NCBI GenBank assembly: GCA_014799485.1
Contig: JAAVHY010000035.1
Span: 1-64,000 of the forward strand
Source of the DNA: Clostridiales bacterium
GTDB lineage: Bacteria > Bacillota_A > Clostridia > Oscillospirales > Oscillospiraceae
Length of the DNA: 64,000 nucleotides
Direction of reading: 5' to 3'
Below the pieces are notes generated by a model. It was not told the DNA's origin, did no database searches, and was given only the letters and a program-made list of their open reading frames with translations. Numbering within the stretch: position 1 is the first letter of the stretch; each line of letters opens with the position of its first letter. Both the position numbers and the translations under genes were made by a program. This document shows, one piece after another, positions 15,751-26,197 of this stretch.

Positions 15751-16236
15751 ATGGAAATCAAAAAAGCGACAGATATAGAAATGCTAAGCTTGTGGGGACA
15801 TAAGAACATGGATTCAGTACCGCCAACTACATTGTTTTTTGCGCAAAACATATCATCTGGAAATGCCGAGTTTTGGACACTAAACGATAACGGTCAAATC
15901 ATTGGTGAATTATATATCTTTTGGAAATTGAGTGATAAAGATTTTGCAGATGGAAAAAACAGAGCGTACTTATGTGCGTTTCGAATTAAAAGCGAATATC
16001 GTGGAAAAGGCCACGGGAGTTTTTTATTAAAAGAGATTTTGGAATACATCAAGAATAAAGGCATTCAAACTGTAACAATCGGCGTTGATGAGACAGAAGA
16101 GCATAATATTAGAATGTACCATAGATTCGGTTTTACAAATAAGATAAAAGATTGTTTTGAAGACCCTTGCAATGTCGATCGTGAGATGAAACCTAAGGCG
16201 AGTCCTTGCTTTTGGCTTCTTGCTAAAAGTCTATAG
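15751..16236 (+). CDS. GNAT-family N-acetyltransferase, AT-rich
   Basis: A 161-residue GNAT protein. The acetyl-CoA motif YRGKGHG is at 83-89 (R/Q-x-x-G-x-G/A), followed by the helix GSFLLKEIL and by YHRFGF near the end. The acceptor substrate cannot be told; small-molecule or ribosomal-protein acetylation are the usual roles. ATG 15751 follows GGGGGGAAG; the frame is open further upstream across the infC promoter but lacks a start site. Its AT-rich codon use differs sharply from addB, 58 bp downstream, suggesting recent acquisition. Confidence 0.85.
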   Translation: MEIKKATDIEMLSLWGHKNMDSVPPTTLFFAQNISSGNAEFWTLNDNGQIIGELYIFWKLSDKDFADGKNRAYLCAFRIKSEYRGKGHGSFLLKEILEYIKNKGIQTVTIGVDETEEHNIRMYHRFGFTNKIKDCFEDPCNVDREMKPKASPCFWLLAKSL

Positions 16237-16293
16237 GCGTTTAGCAGCACGAAAGGTAACTGGGCTAAAAAACCGTGAAAGGAGACCCGCGTC

Positions 16294-19200
16294 ATGCTCA
16301 ACCTGCTGTACGCCCGGGCCGGGCAGGACATCCGTGGGGAGCTGCTGGGGCGGATGGGCCGCTCCCCCGCCCGCCGCCGTCTGCTCATCGTCCCCGAGCA
16401 GTACTCCCATGAGAGCGAACGGGCCATGTGCGCCGCCTTGAGAGATGCGAGATCCGGCGGGGCGTCTATGGCCTGCGAGGTGCTGTCCTTCACCCGTCTG
16501 GCGGGCCGGCTCACCGACGCCGCCGGGGGCGGGGCCGCCCCCATGCTGGACGCCGGGGGGCGGATGCTGCTGATGTACGCCGCCCTGCGCCGCGTGTCCG
16601 ACGTACTGACCACCTACCGCGCCTCCTCCCGGAAGCCCGCGTTCCTGACGGGCCTGCTGGCCACGGTGGACGAGTGCCGCTCCTACCGGGTAGAGCCGGA
16701 AACCCTCATCGCCGCCGGGGAGGAGCTGGGGGACCGCCAGGGGGACAAGCTGAAGGATTTGGGACTCATTTACGCCGCCTACCAGGCGCTGGAAGCGGAA
16801 GGGGCCGCCGACCCCCGGGGGCGGCTTGACCGGCTGGCCCGTCAGCTGGAGGACACCCGCTGGGGGGCGGGGATGGCGTTCTACGTCTACGGCTTCACCG
16901 ACTTCACCCCCCAGGAGGAGCGGGTGCTGTCCGCCCTCATGGCCCAGGGGGAGCTGACGGTGGCCTTCGTGTGCGGCACCGGGGACGACCCGTCCGGCAT
17001 CTTCCAGCCCGCCCTCCGGGCGGCCCGGCGACTGGCGCGCATCGCCAGGGACAGCGCCGTCCCCGTCCGGGAGGAGACCCTGGACCGCCCCCTCCCCCGC
17101 CATCCGTCCCTGGCCTTTCTGGAGCAGAACCTGTTTGGCCCCATGCCCGAGACCCCCTGGCAGGGGGAGTGCGCCATTACCCGGATCGCCGCCGCCACCC
17201 CAAGGCAGGAGGCGGAGTGGTGCGCCGCGGAGATCCTGCGCCTGCTCCGGGAGGAAAACTTCCGCTGCCGGGACATCGCCGTGTGCGCCCGGCGCGGGGA
17301 CGGGTACGGCGAACTCATCGACAGCGTGTTCGCCCGGTACGGGGTGCCTGTGTTCCGCTCCGCCATGGAGGACGTGCTGGAAAAGCCGGTGCTGGCACTG
17401 GTCACCTCCGCCCTGGCCGCGGCGGCGGAGGACTACCCCTATGAGGAGCTGTTCCGCTGCCTGAAGACCGGCCTGTGGAACATCACGGACGAGGAGCGGG
17501 ACGAGCTGGAAAACTACGCCCTGACCTGGGATCTGAAGGGCTCCGCCTGGACCCGGAAAAAGCCCTGGGATATGCACCCGGAGGGCTACGGGCGGGAGTT
17601 CACCGAGGAAGACACCGCCCTCGTGGCCCGGCTGGACGAGCTGCGCCGGAAGGTCATCGCGCCGCTGGAAGCCCTGCGCAAAGGGACGGACAAGACGGGC
17701 CGAGGCCGCGCCCTGGCCCTCTACCAGCTGCTGGACGACATCGACCTGCCCACCCGTCTCGGACAGCGGGCGGACAGCCTGGAGGCCCGGGGCGACCGGA
17801 ACACCGCCGCCCAGTACCGCCAGCTGTGGGACATTTTAGTGGGCGGGCTGGAGCAGTGCGCCCTTTTGCTGGAGGACACCGAGCTGGAGCTGGACGAGTT
17901 CTCCCGGCTGTTCTCCCTGGTGCTCAGCCAGTACGACGTGGGGGCCATCCCCGTATCCCTGGACGCGGTGACGGTGGGGGACGCCCCCCGCATGGCCCAC
18001 AAGGAGGTCAAGGCGCTGTTCCTGCTGGGGGCTGACAGCGATTCCATCCCCGACTGCACCCCCTCGCCGGGGCTGTTCGACCACCAGGACCGGGACGTGC
18101 TGTCCGCCATGGAGGTGGAGCTGGCCCCCCGGCAGGAGGACAAGCTCCGCCGGGAGATGACCATCGCCTACGAGACCTGCGCCCGCCCGTCGGACAGGCT
18201 GTATCTCAGCTACGCCGCCGGGTCGGGGGACAACCAGAAAACGCCCTGCTTCCTCTGGGAGCGGCTGGGGGCGCTGTTCCCCGGCGGGCCGGTGATGGAC
18301 GGGGCGGACCCCCTGGCCCGGCTGTCCGCCCCGGATGCGGCCCTGGAGCTGGCGGGCCGGGACAGGGGCGTAGCCGCCGCCCTGCGGCAGATCCCCGGCC
18401 TGGCCCCACGGGTGGAGCGCATCCAAAACGCCGCCCACTGGCGGCGGGGGCGGCTGTCCCGGCTGGCGGTGGACGAGCTGTTCGGGCCGGTGGTGCCCAT
18501 GTCGGCCACGAGGCTCGACCTCTACAACTCCTGCCACTTCAGCCACTTCCTCCGCTTCGGCCTGGACGCCAAGCCCCGGCAGAGGGCCGCGTTCCGGCCC
18601 TCCGACTACGGCACCTTCGTCCACGACGTGTTGGAAAACACCCTGCGGGCGGCAAAAACAGAGGGCATTCCGCTGGACGATGCCGGCGAGGTGCGCCGCA
18701 TCTCCCAGGAGGCCGCCGACCGCTACGAGCGGGAGGTGCTGACCGGCCTGGACGGCGAAACCGCCCGCTTCCGTTACCTCTTCCAGCGCATGAAACAGGC
18801 GGCGCTGGACGTGACCCAGAGCGTGTGCGCGGAGCTGGCGGTATCCGATTTCACCCCCGCCGCCTTCGAGCTGGGCTTCGGCCGGGGCAAGGAGCTGCCC
18901 CCGGTGGAGGTGGAGCGGGGGGTACGGCTGCGCCTGTCCGGCTTCGTGGACCGGGTGGACGAATGGCTCCATGACGGCAAGCGCTATCTCCGGGTGGTGG
19001 ACTACAAAACCGGCAAAAAGAGCTTTGACTTCGCCGATGTGGAGGATGGGCGGGGCCTTCAAATGCTGCTCTACCTCTTTGCCCTGGCCCGGGAGGGGGA
19101 GCGGGCCCTGGGCCCCGGGGAGATCGTCCCCGCCGGGGTGCTGTACGTCCCCGCCCGCACCCCCCTGGTGGACGGCGAGCGGGGCATGACCGACGAGGAC

Positions 19201-19611
19201 ATCCAAAAGTCCCTGGACGGGCTGCTGCGCCGCCAGGGGCTGGTGCTGGACGACCCAGCGGTGCTGTCCGCCATGGAGCGCACCTCCGGCGGGAACTGCC
19301 GCTTCCTCCCCGTCAGCACGGGCCGGGGGGGCACGGACTACCTGGTCACCCCGGACCAGATGGAGGCGCTGGACGGATATATCACAGACGCTTTGGAGCG
19401 GGCCGCCGGGGAACTGGCGGCGGGCAACATCGATGCCGACCCCTATTGGCACAGCGCCGACAAGAACCCCTGCCGCTGGTGCGACTACAAGGCGGCCTGC
19501 CATTTTGAGGAGGGCTGCGGGGACGCGCGCCGGTTCCGAAAAGGGGTCAAGGCGGCGGAATTCTGGCGCTGGCTGGCCCAGCGGGAGGAGGAGAAGAAGC
19601 ATGGCCATTGA
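16294..19611 (+). CDS. addB: ATP-dependent helicase/nuclease subunit B
   Basis: A 1105-residue AddB. With AddA it processes double-strand ends for RecA loading and answers Chi. Visible: the AddB N-terminus with VPEQYSHESERAM, a C-terminal PD-(D/E)XK nuclease (VDYKTG, D903, K905), and the four cysteines of the AddB iron-sulfur staple (C747, C1060, C1063, C1069 in CRWCDYKAAC). The N-terminal Walker A expected from other AddB proteins (GRAGSGKT) reads ARAGQDIR, without the lysine. The 3' end overlaps addA by 11 bp. Confidence 0.95.
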   Translation: MLNLLYARAGQDIRGELLGRMGRSPARRRLLIVPEQYSHESERAMCAALRDARSGGASMACEVLSFTRLAGRLTDAAGGGAAPMLDAGGRMLLMYAALRRVSDVLTTYRASSRKPAFLTGLLATVDECRSYRVEPETLIAAGEELGDRQGDKLKDLGLIYAAYQALEAEGAADPRGRLDRLARQLEDTRWGAGMAFYVYGFTDFTPQEERVLSALMAQGELTVAFVCGTGDDPSGIFQPALRAARRLARIARDSAVPVREETLDRPLPRHPSLAFLEQNLFGPMPETPWQGECAITRIAAATPRQEAEWCAAEILRLLREENFRCRDIAVCARRGDGYGELIDSVFARYGVPVFRSAMEDVLEKPVLALVTSALAAAAEDYPYEELFRCLKTGLWNITDEERDELENYALTWDLKGSAWTRKKPWDMHPEGYGREFTEEDTALVARLDELRRKVIAPLEALRKGTDKTGRGRALALYQLLDDIDLPTRLGQRADSLEARGDRNTAAQYRQLWDILVGGLEQCALLLEDTELELDEFSRLFSLVLSQYDVGAIPVSLDAVTVGDAPRMAHKEVKALFLLGADSDSIPDCTPSPGLFDHQDRDVLSAMEVELAPRQEDKLRREMTIAYETCARPSDRLYLSYAAGSGDNQKTPCFLWERLGALFPGGPVMDGADPLARLSAPDAALELAGRDRGVAAALRQIPGLAPRVERIQNAAHWRRGRLSRLAVDELFGPVVPMSATRLDLYNSCHFSHFLRFGLDAKPRQRAAFRPSDYGTFVHDVLENTLRAAKTEGIPLDDAGEVRRISQEAADRYEREVLTGLDGETARFRYLFQRMKQAALDVTQSVCAELAVSDFTPAAFELGFGRGKELPPVEVERGVRLRLSGFVDRVDEWLHDGKRYLRVVDYKTGKKSFDFADVEDGRGLQMLLYLFALAREGERALGPGEIVPAGVLYVPARTPLVDGERGMTDEDIQKSLDGLLRRQGLVLDDPAVLSAMERTSGGNCRFLPVSTGRGGTDYLVTPDQMEALDGYITDALERAAGELAAGNIDADPYWHSADKNPCRWCDYKAACHFEEGCGDARRFRKGVKAAEFWRWLAQREEEKKHGH

Positions 19612-22600
19612 GCTGACCCGGGAACAGCGCGCCGCGGTGGAAAACCGGGGGGGCGACCTGCTGGTGTCCGCCGCCGCCGGCTCGGGCAAGACCCGGGTGC
19701 TGGTGGAGCGGCTGATGGGCTATGTAGAAAGCGGCCAGGACATTGACCGCTTCCTGGTCATCACCTTCACCAACGCCGCCGCCGCCGAGCTGAGAAGCCG
19801 CGTCTCCGCCGCCATCCACGCCCGTCTGGCCCAGAAGCCGGGGGACCAACATCTGCGGCGCAGCGCCACCCTGGTGTATAAGGCCCCCATCTGCACCATC
19901 GACGCGTTCTGCCTGGACCTTCTGCGCCAATGGGGACACCTGGCCGATTTGGACCCCGACTTCCGCCTGTGCGACGAGGCGGAGGGGGACGAGCTGCGCC
20001 GCCGCGCCCTGGAGGAAGTATTGGAGGCCCGGTACGCCAACATCCAAAACGACGCCCCCTTTGCCGCCCTGGTGGACGCCCTGGCGGGGGAGCGGGACGA
20101 CCGCACCCTGGAGGACGTGATCCTCTACATCCACAAGCAGGTGCAGGCCCAGGCCGACCCGGTGGGCTGGCTGAGGCTGCGCAAGCGGGATTTCGTGCTC
20201 CCGGAGGGCACCGGCCCGGAGGACACCCCCTGGGGCCGCGTCCTGCTGGCGGACACCCTTGAGCTGGCGGAGTACTGGCTGGAGACGCTGAAAAACCTGC
20301 GGGACGAGATCTACTTTGACGAACTGCTGGAAAAGAACTACGGGGCCTCCCTGAACGGCACCATGGGCGGGCTGAAAACGCTGTGCGCGGCCCTGAGCCG
20401 CGGCTGGGACGAGGCCGCCGCCTGCTTCCCCATCCCCTTCCCACGGGCGGGGAGCAAAAAAGGGGAATGCGACGAGGCCCTCAAGGCCCGCATGACCGCC
20501 CTGCGCAAGCGGTGCAAGGCCCAGCTCACCGAGCTGGGGGAGCGCTTCGACGTGGGCGCGGCCCAGGTCATGGACGACCTGCGGGCCGTGGGCCCCGCCA
20601 TGGCGGCCCTTTTAGACGTGACCGCGGAATTCGACGCGGCCTTTGCCAAGCTCAAGCAGCGCCGCCACCTCATCGACTTCGCCGATGGGGAGCACCTGGC
20701 GGTGCGGCTCCTCACCGGCCCGGACGGCGCGCCCTCCGATCTGGCCCGGGACGCGGGCCGGCAGTTCACGGAGATCATGGTGGACGAGTACCAGGACACC
20801 AACGCCGTCCAGAACGCCATTTTCGGGGCGTTGTCCACGGGGGACAACCTGTTCATGGTGGGGGACGTGAAGCAGTCCATCTACCGCTTCCGGCTGGCGG
20901 AGCCGGCCATCTTCCTGAAAAAGTATGAGGCGTATCCCCCGGCGGAGGGGGCCGCCCCCGGCCAGGGCCGGAAGATCCTGCTGTCGGACAACTTCCGCTC
21001 CCGGCCCGAGGTGCTGGACGGGGTCAACTTCATCTTCCGCAACGTGATGACCCGGGCCGCCGGGGAGCTGGACTACACGGACGATGAGGCCCTGCGCCCG
21101 GGCCGCGCCGACCTGGCCCCGGACGGGCGGTACCGCGTGGAACTCAACTGCGTGGACCTGTCCACCCTCGCGGACGGCGGGGAGGGGGAGAAAACGGACA
21201 AGGACCTGGTCACCGCCCGGGCCGCCGCAAAGCGCGTCCGGGAACTGCTGGACAGCGGCCTGCCCATCGGGGAGCGGCCCGTCCGGGCGGAGGATATCGT
21301 CATCCTCCTGCGCTCGCCAGGGCCCGTACTGCGCCACTACGCCGCCGCCCTGGACGAGCTGTCCATCCCCTGGTCCGCCGATGGGGGGCAGGAGTTTTTC
21401 GGCACCACGGAAATTTCCGTTGCCATCGCCCTCCTGCAAGTGCTGGACAACCCCCGGCAGGACGTGGCCCTGCTGGCGGCCCTGCGCTCCCCCCTGTTCG
21501 ACTTCACCCCCGACCGGCTGGCCCGCCTCCGGGCGGCGGGGGAGGGCACGGTGTACGACTGCCTTGCCGCCGGGGCGGAACGGGGGGAGGAGGACTGCTT
21601 GTCCTTCCTCACCCTGCTGGGCGAGCTGCGGGAGCTGGCGGCGGAGGAGAGCAGCCACCGCCTGCTGTGGCACATCTACGGGAGGCTGGACGTGCCCGCG
21701 GTCTTTGCCGCCATGCCCGACGGCCAGCGCCGCCGGGACAACCTGATGGCCCTGTATGACGAGGCGTGCCGGTTCGAGAGCGGCGGCCATCGGGGACTGA
21801 TGGCCTTCCTGCTCCACCTGAGCCGGATGGCGGAAAACGGCATCCCCGTCCCCGTGCCGGGAAGCGGGGCGGGCGGGGTGCGCCTCCTGTCCATCCACAA
21901 GTCCAAGGGGCTGGAGTTCCCGGTGGTGCTGGTGTGCGGCCTGGACCGGCGGTTCAACGAGGCGGACACCAAAGCCACCCTCCTGTTCCACCCCGAGCTG
22001 GGCCTGGGCCCCAAGCGGGTGGACCGGGAACGGGGGCTGCGCTACACCACCATCGCCCGGGACGCGGTGGCCCTGCGGCTGCGCCGCCAGCTCCGGGCGG
22101 AGGAGATGCGGCTTTTGTACGTGGCCATGACCCGGGCGGAGCACAAGCTCATCCTGTTCTCCGCCGTCAACGGACACGGGGGGCAGCTTTCCTCCCTGGC
22201 GGGCCAGGCCCAGTGCCCGCCGCCCCCCCGGCAGATGGGGTCAGCCCAATCCATGTCGGACTGGGTGCTCACCCCCGCGCTGTGCCGGCAGGACAGCGGC
22301 CCCCTCTGGGCGGGGCTGGACGTCCCCCGCCCCCGGCTGACCGCGGACGAGGGATATCCCTGGGACATCCGGCTGCTGTCCGGGGCTGACTGCGAGCGGC
22401 CCCAGGGCCTGGGAGGCGGGGACGAAACCCGGGAAGCGGGGGACGCCGCGTTGCCCGAGGGGCTGGCCGAGCGGCTGAGCTGGCGCTACCCCCACACGGA
22501 CTGCGCCGCCATCCCCTCCAAGCTCACCGCCACCCAGCTCAAAGGGCGGGAGAAGGACGCCGAGGCGGCGGAAAACGCCGCGGAACTGACATCTGCCGCC

Positions 22601-23176
22601 CCCCGCCTCACCGCCCCCCGGACCGCCCTGCGCCGCCCGGTGTTCGAGGGCCAGCGGCCCCTCACCCCCGCCCAGCGGGGCACCGCCCTGCACATGGTGA
22701 TGCAGTACCTCGACTATGAGCGCACAAGCAGCTTTGAAGAGATCGCGGACGAGGTCACCCGCCTTGTCGCCGGGCAGTACATCACCCCCCAGCAGGGGAA
22801 CGCGGTGAACCCGGCGGATATCCTGGCCTTCTTCCGCTCCGGGCTGGGGCGGCGGCTGCGCCGCTCAAGCCGGGTGGAGCGGGAGTTCAAGTTCTCCCTG
22901 CTGGCCCCGGCGGCGGACTACTACGAGGGGGCGGAGCCGGGGGAGGAAGTGCTCCTCCAGGGCGTGGTGGACTGCTGGTTCATGGAGGAGGACGGCACCG
23001 TCACCGTGGTGGATTTCAAGACCGACCGGGTCAGTGAAAGCGCCGTGACAAACCGCGCCCAGGACTACCGCCCCCAGCTGGACGCCTACACCCGGGCCCT
23101 GTCCCAGGCGGCGGGGGTGACGGTGGGCCGCCGGTATTTGTGGTTTTTTAGTGTGGGCCATGAGGTGGAGCTGTGA
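19601..23176 (+). CDS. addA: ATP-dependent helicase/nuclease subunit A
   Basis: A 1191-residue UvrD-type SF1A helicase fused to a RecB-like nuclease. Motifs: Walker A AAAGSGKT (24-31), motif II VDEYQDT (D395, E396), GDVKQSIYRFR, SIHKSKGLEFPVV, LLYVAMTRAEH, and the nuclease motif VVDFKTDR (D1138, K1140). AddA is the motor and one of two nucleases of AddAB. ATG 19601 follows GGGAGGAGGAG within the end of addB, so translation is coupled. An open frame begins 168 bp earlier inside addB and was rejected as start. Confidence 0.96.
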   Translation: MAIELTREQRAAVENRGGDLLVSAAAGSGKTRVLVERLMGYVESGQDIDRFLVITFTNAAAAELRSRVSAAIHARLAQKPGDQHLRRSATLVYKAPICTIDAFCLDLLRQWGHLADLDPDFRLCDEAEGDELRRRALEEVLEARYANIQNDAPFAALVDALAGERDDRTLEDVILYIHKQVQAQADPVGWLRLRKRDFVLPEGTGPEDTPWGRVLLADTLELAEYWLETLKNLRDEIYFDELLEKNYGASLNGTMGGLKTLCAALSRGWDEAAACFPIPFPRAGSKKGECDEALKARMTALRKRCKAQLTELGERFDVGAAQVMDDLRAVGPAMAALLDVTAEFDAAFAKLKQRRHLIDFADGEHLAVRLLTGPDGAPSDLARDAGRQFTEIMVDEYQDTNAVQNAIFGALSTGDNLFMVGDVKQSIYRFRLAEPAIFLKKYEAYPPAEGAAPGQGRKILLSDNFRSRPEVLDGVNFIFRNVMTRAAGELDYTDDEALRPGRADLAPDGRYRVELNCVDLSTLADGGEGEKTDKDLVTARAAAKRVRELLDSGLPIGERPVRAEDIVILLRSPGPVLRHYAAALDELSIPWSADGGQEFFGTTEISVAIALLQVLDNPRQDVALLAALRSPLFDFTPDRLARLRAAGEGTVYDCLAAGAERGEEDCLSFLTLLGELRELAAEESSHRLLWHIYGRLDVPAVFAAMPDGQRRRDNLMALYDEACRFESGGHRGLMAFLLHLSRMAENGIPVPVPGSGAGGVRLLSIHKSKGLEFPVVLVCGLDRRFNEADTKATLLFHPELGLGPKRVDRERGLRYTTIARDAVALRLRRQLRAEEMRLLYVAMTRAEHKLILFSAVNGHGGQLSSLAGQAQCPPPPRQMGSAQSMSDWVLTPALCRQDSGPLWAGLDVPRPRLTADEGYPWDIRLLSGADCERPQGLGGGDETREAGDAALPEGLAERLSWRYPHTDCAAIPSKLTATQLKGREKDAEAAENAAELTSAAPRLTAPRTALRRPVFEGQRPLTPAQRGTALHMVMQYLDYERTSSFEEIADEVTRLVAGQYITPQQGNAVNPADILAFFRSGLGRRLRRSSRVEREFKFSLLAPAADYYEGAEPGEEVLLQGVVDCWFMEEDGTVTVVDFKTDRVSESAVTNRAQDYRPQLDAYTRALSQAAGVTVGRRYLWFFSVGHEVEL

Positions 23177-23218
23177 CGGGCCTGCGCAGAAAAAGATTTG
23201 GGAAATCGAAAAAAGTCC

Positions 23219-23247
23219 TTGCATTTTTCCCCAAGACATGATAAGAT
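23219..23247 (+). promoter_or_regulatory. Promoter for rpmE
   Basis: TTGCAT (23219-23224), 17-bp spacer, TAAGAT (23242-23247). Confidence 0.55.
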
Positions 23248-23329
23248 ACGGTTTGCGTTTACAAGGGGCCGTTGTGCTCCAGCACTGTGCGCCCCTGGAC
23301 TTTTGATCGACAGAAAGAGGTGAATCCCC

Positions 23330-23530
23330 GTGAAGGAAGGCATCCATCCCAAGTACAACCACACCACCATTACGTGCGCGTGCGGCAACGTGATCGAGAC
23401 TGGCTCGACCAAGAAGGACATCAAGGTGGAAGTCTGCTCCAAGTGTCACCCCTTCTACACCGGTAAGCAGAAGATGGTGGATACCGGCGGACGCGTCAGC
23501 CGCTTCAACAAGAAGTTCGGTTTGGGCTAA
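23330..23530 (+). CDS. rpmE: Large-subunit ribosomal protein bL31, zinc-binding form
   Basis: A 66-residue bL31 with C16, C18, C36 and C39, the zinc-ribbon (C+) type that can act as a zinc store and is replaced by a C- paralog under zinc limitation in many bacteria. The start is GTG 23330, preceded by AAAGAGGTG. Single-gene unit with its own promoter and terminator. Confidence 0.96.
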   Translation: MKEGIHPKYNHTTITCACGNVIETGSTKKDIKVEVCSKCHPFYTGKQKMVDTGGRVSRFNKKFGLG

Positions 23531-23543
23531 AACCTGTCACTTC

Positions 23544-23584
23544 AAAGACCCGCTGCAAGCGATTGCGGCGGGTCTTTCTCTTTT
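23544..23584 (+). terminator. Terminator of rpmE
   Basis: A 10-bp outer stem (23544-23553 with 23568-23577), 4-bp inner stem and GCGA loop; the tail is T-rich. Confidence 0.9.
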
Positions 23585-23640
23585 TTGCCCTGTGTGCATA
23601 TACTAAACCCTATCATCATTTCATCAGGAGGTATCCCGTC

Positions 23641-24141
23641 ATGTTTCAGAAAGTCGACCCGAAAACCCTAAACCTCAACCCCTTTGCCGCCGTTGGCGAC
23701 CAGTGGATGCTCATCACCGCCGGGACGAAGGAGCGCTGCAATACCATGACCGCCTCCTGGGGCGGGCTGGGCGTGCTGTGGGGCGCGCCCATGGCCACCG
23801 CCTATATCCGCCCCCAGCGGTACACCAAGCGGTTCGTGGACGAGAACGAGTACTTCACCCTGTCCTTCTTCGGCCAGGAGTACCGTCCCCAGCTCAATCT
23901 GTGCGGCACCAAAAGCGGCCGGGACGTGGACAAGGTGAAGGAGTGCGGCTTCACCGTGGCCGAGGGGGCGGGGGGCGCGCCCTACTTTGAGCAGGCCGAG
24001 CTGGTGCTGGTGTGCCGCAAGCGCATGGCCATGCCCATGGATGCGGCCGCCATGCCGGAGGACGTAAAGGAGAAATGGTACAAGGGCGACTACCACACCA
24101 TGTACTGGGGCGAGGTCGTGGAGGCGCTGAAGAAAGCATAA
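23641..24141 (+). CDS. Flavin reductase / flavoredoxin-like FMN-binding protein
   Basis: A 166-residue split-barrel FMN-binding protein of the flavin reductase-like family: TAGTKERCNTMTASWGGLG, AYIRPQRYTKRFVDEN and TLSFFG match the flavin pocket pattern. Such proteins carry electrons from NAD(P)H or ferredoxin via FMN; the partner is unknown. ATG 23641 follows AGGAGGT. The hydrolase gene follows 32 bp later, probably cotranscribed. Confidence 0.85.
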   Translation: MFQKVDPKTLNLNPFAAVGDQWMLITAGTKERCNTMTASWGGLGVLWGAPMATAYIRPQRYTKRFVDENEYFTLSFFGQEYRPQLNLCGTKSGRDVDKVKECGFTVAEGAGGAPYFEQAELVLVCRKRMAMPMDAAAMPEDVKEKWYKGDYHTMYWGEVVEALKKA

Positions 24142-24173
24142 CCTCCGAAAAGCAGGAGATTGGGAGTTGGCCC

Positions 24174-24854
24174 ATGGATATCAAACATTTTTACGTGGAG
24201 AAAGGGGCGGGGGAAGCCCTCATCCTGCTCCACGGCAACGGGGAGAGCTGCGAATATTTTCAGCATCAAATCTCCGAATTTTCCGTCAAATATCATGTAT
24301 ATGCCCTTGACACCAGGGGACATGGGAAAACCCCCAGGGGCAAACGCCCCTTTACCATCCGCCAGTTTGCGGACGACCTGCTGGAATTCATGGATGAACG
24401 CGAAATCGGCAGGGCCCATCTGCTGGGGTTTTCCGATGGCGGCAATATCGCCATGGTGTTCGCAATCCGTCATCCGGGCCGGGTGGGCAGGCTGATTTTA
24501 AACGGCGCCAACCTGAACGCCGGGGGCGTCAAGCGCACCGTGCAGATTCCCATCGAGATCGGCTATCGGATCGCCCGGAAATTCGCGGGGAAAAGCGAGG
24601 GCGCGAAGCAAAACGCCGAAATGCTGGGCCTTATGGTGAATGATCCAAATGTGCCCGTACAGGAGCTTTCCAAAATTACCGCAAAGACGCTGGTGATCGC
24701 CGGAACAAAGGATATGATTCAAGGGCGCCATACCCGGTTGATCGCCAAAAGCATCCCGGAGGCAGAACTGGTCTTCCTCCAGGGCGATCACTTTATCGCC
24801 AGCAAAAGACCAGCGGAATTCAACCAGAAAATATTGGATTTCTTGGAGAAATAA
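24174..24854 (+). CDS. Alpha/beta-hydrolase
   Basis: A 226-residue alpha/beta-hydrolase. Oxyanion motif LLHGNGES (19-26), nucleophile elbow GFSDGG with S87, acid D180 in AGTKDM and H206 in GDHF complete the triad. No signal peptide, so cytoplasmic. Substrate unknown; esterase-like chemistry is likely. ATG 24174 follows GGGAG and starts after the flavin reductase stop; the frame extends upstream into that gene without a better start. Confidence 0.88.
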   Translation: MDIKHFYVEKGAGEALILLHGNGESCEYFQHQISEFSVKYHVYALDTRGHGKTPRGKRPFTIRQFADDLLEFMDEREIGRAHLLGFSDGGNIAMVFAIRHPGRVGRLILNGANLNAGGVKRTVQIPIEIGYRIARKFAGKSEGAKQNAEMLGLMVNDPNVPVQELSKITAKTLVIAGTKDMIQGRHTRLIAKSIPEAELVFLQGDHFIASKRPAEFNQKILDFLEK

Positions 24855-24889
24855 CGCAATTTTTGAAATAAGAGGTAAATAGAGACTAT

Positions 24890-26152
<1,263 letters not shown>

Positions 26153-26154
26153 GC

Positions 26155-26193
26155 AAAAAAATACCGCGTGGAGCAGACAGCTCCGCGCGGTAT
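26155..26193. terminator. Terminator between convergent hflX and trmO
   Basis: A 13-bp stem with one mismatch (26161-26174 with 26180-26193). The T run is best on the minus strand, so it mainly ends trmO. Confidence 0.8.
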
Positions 26194-26197
26194 CGCT

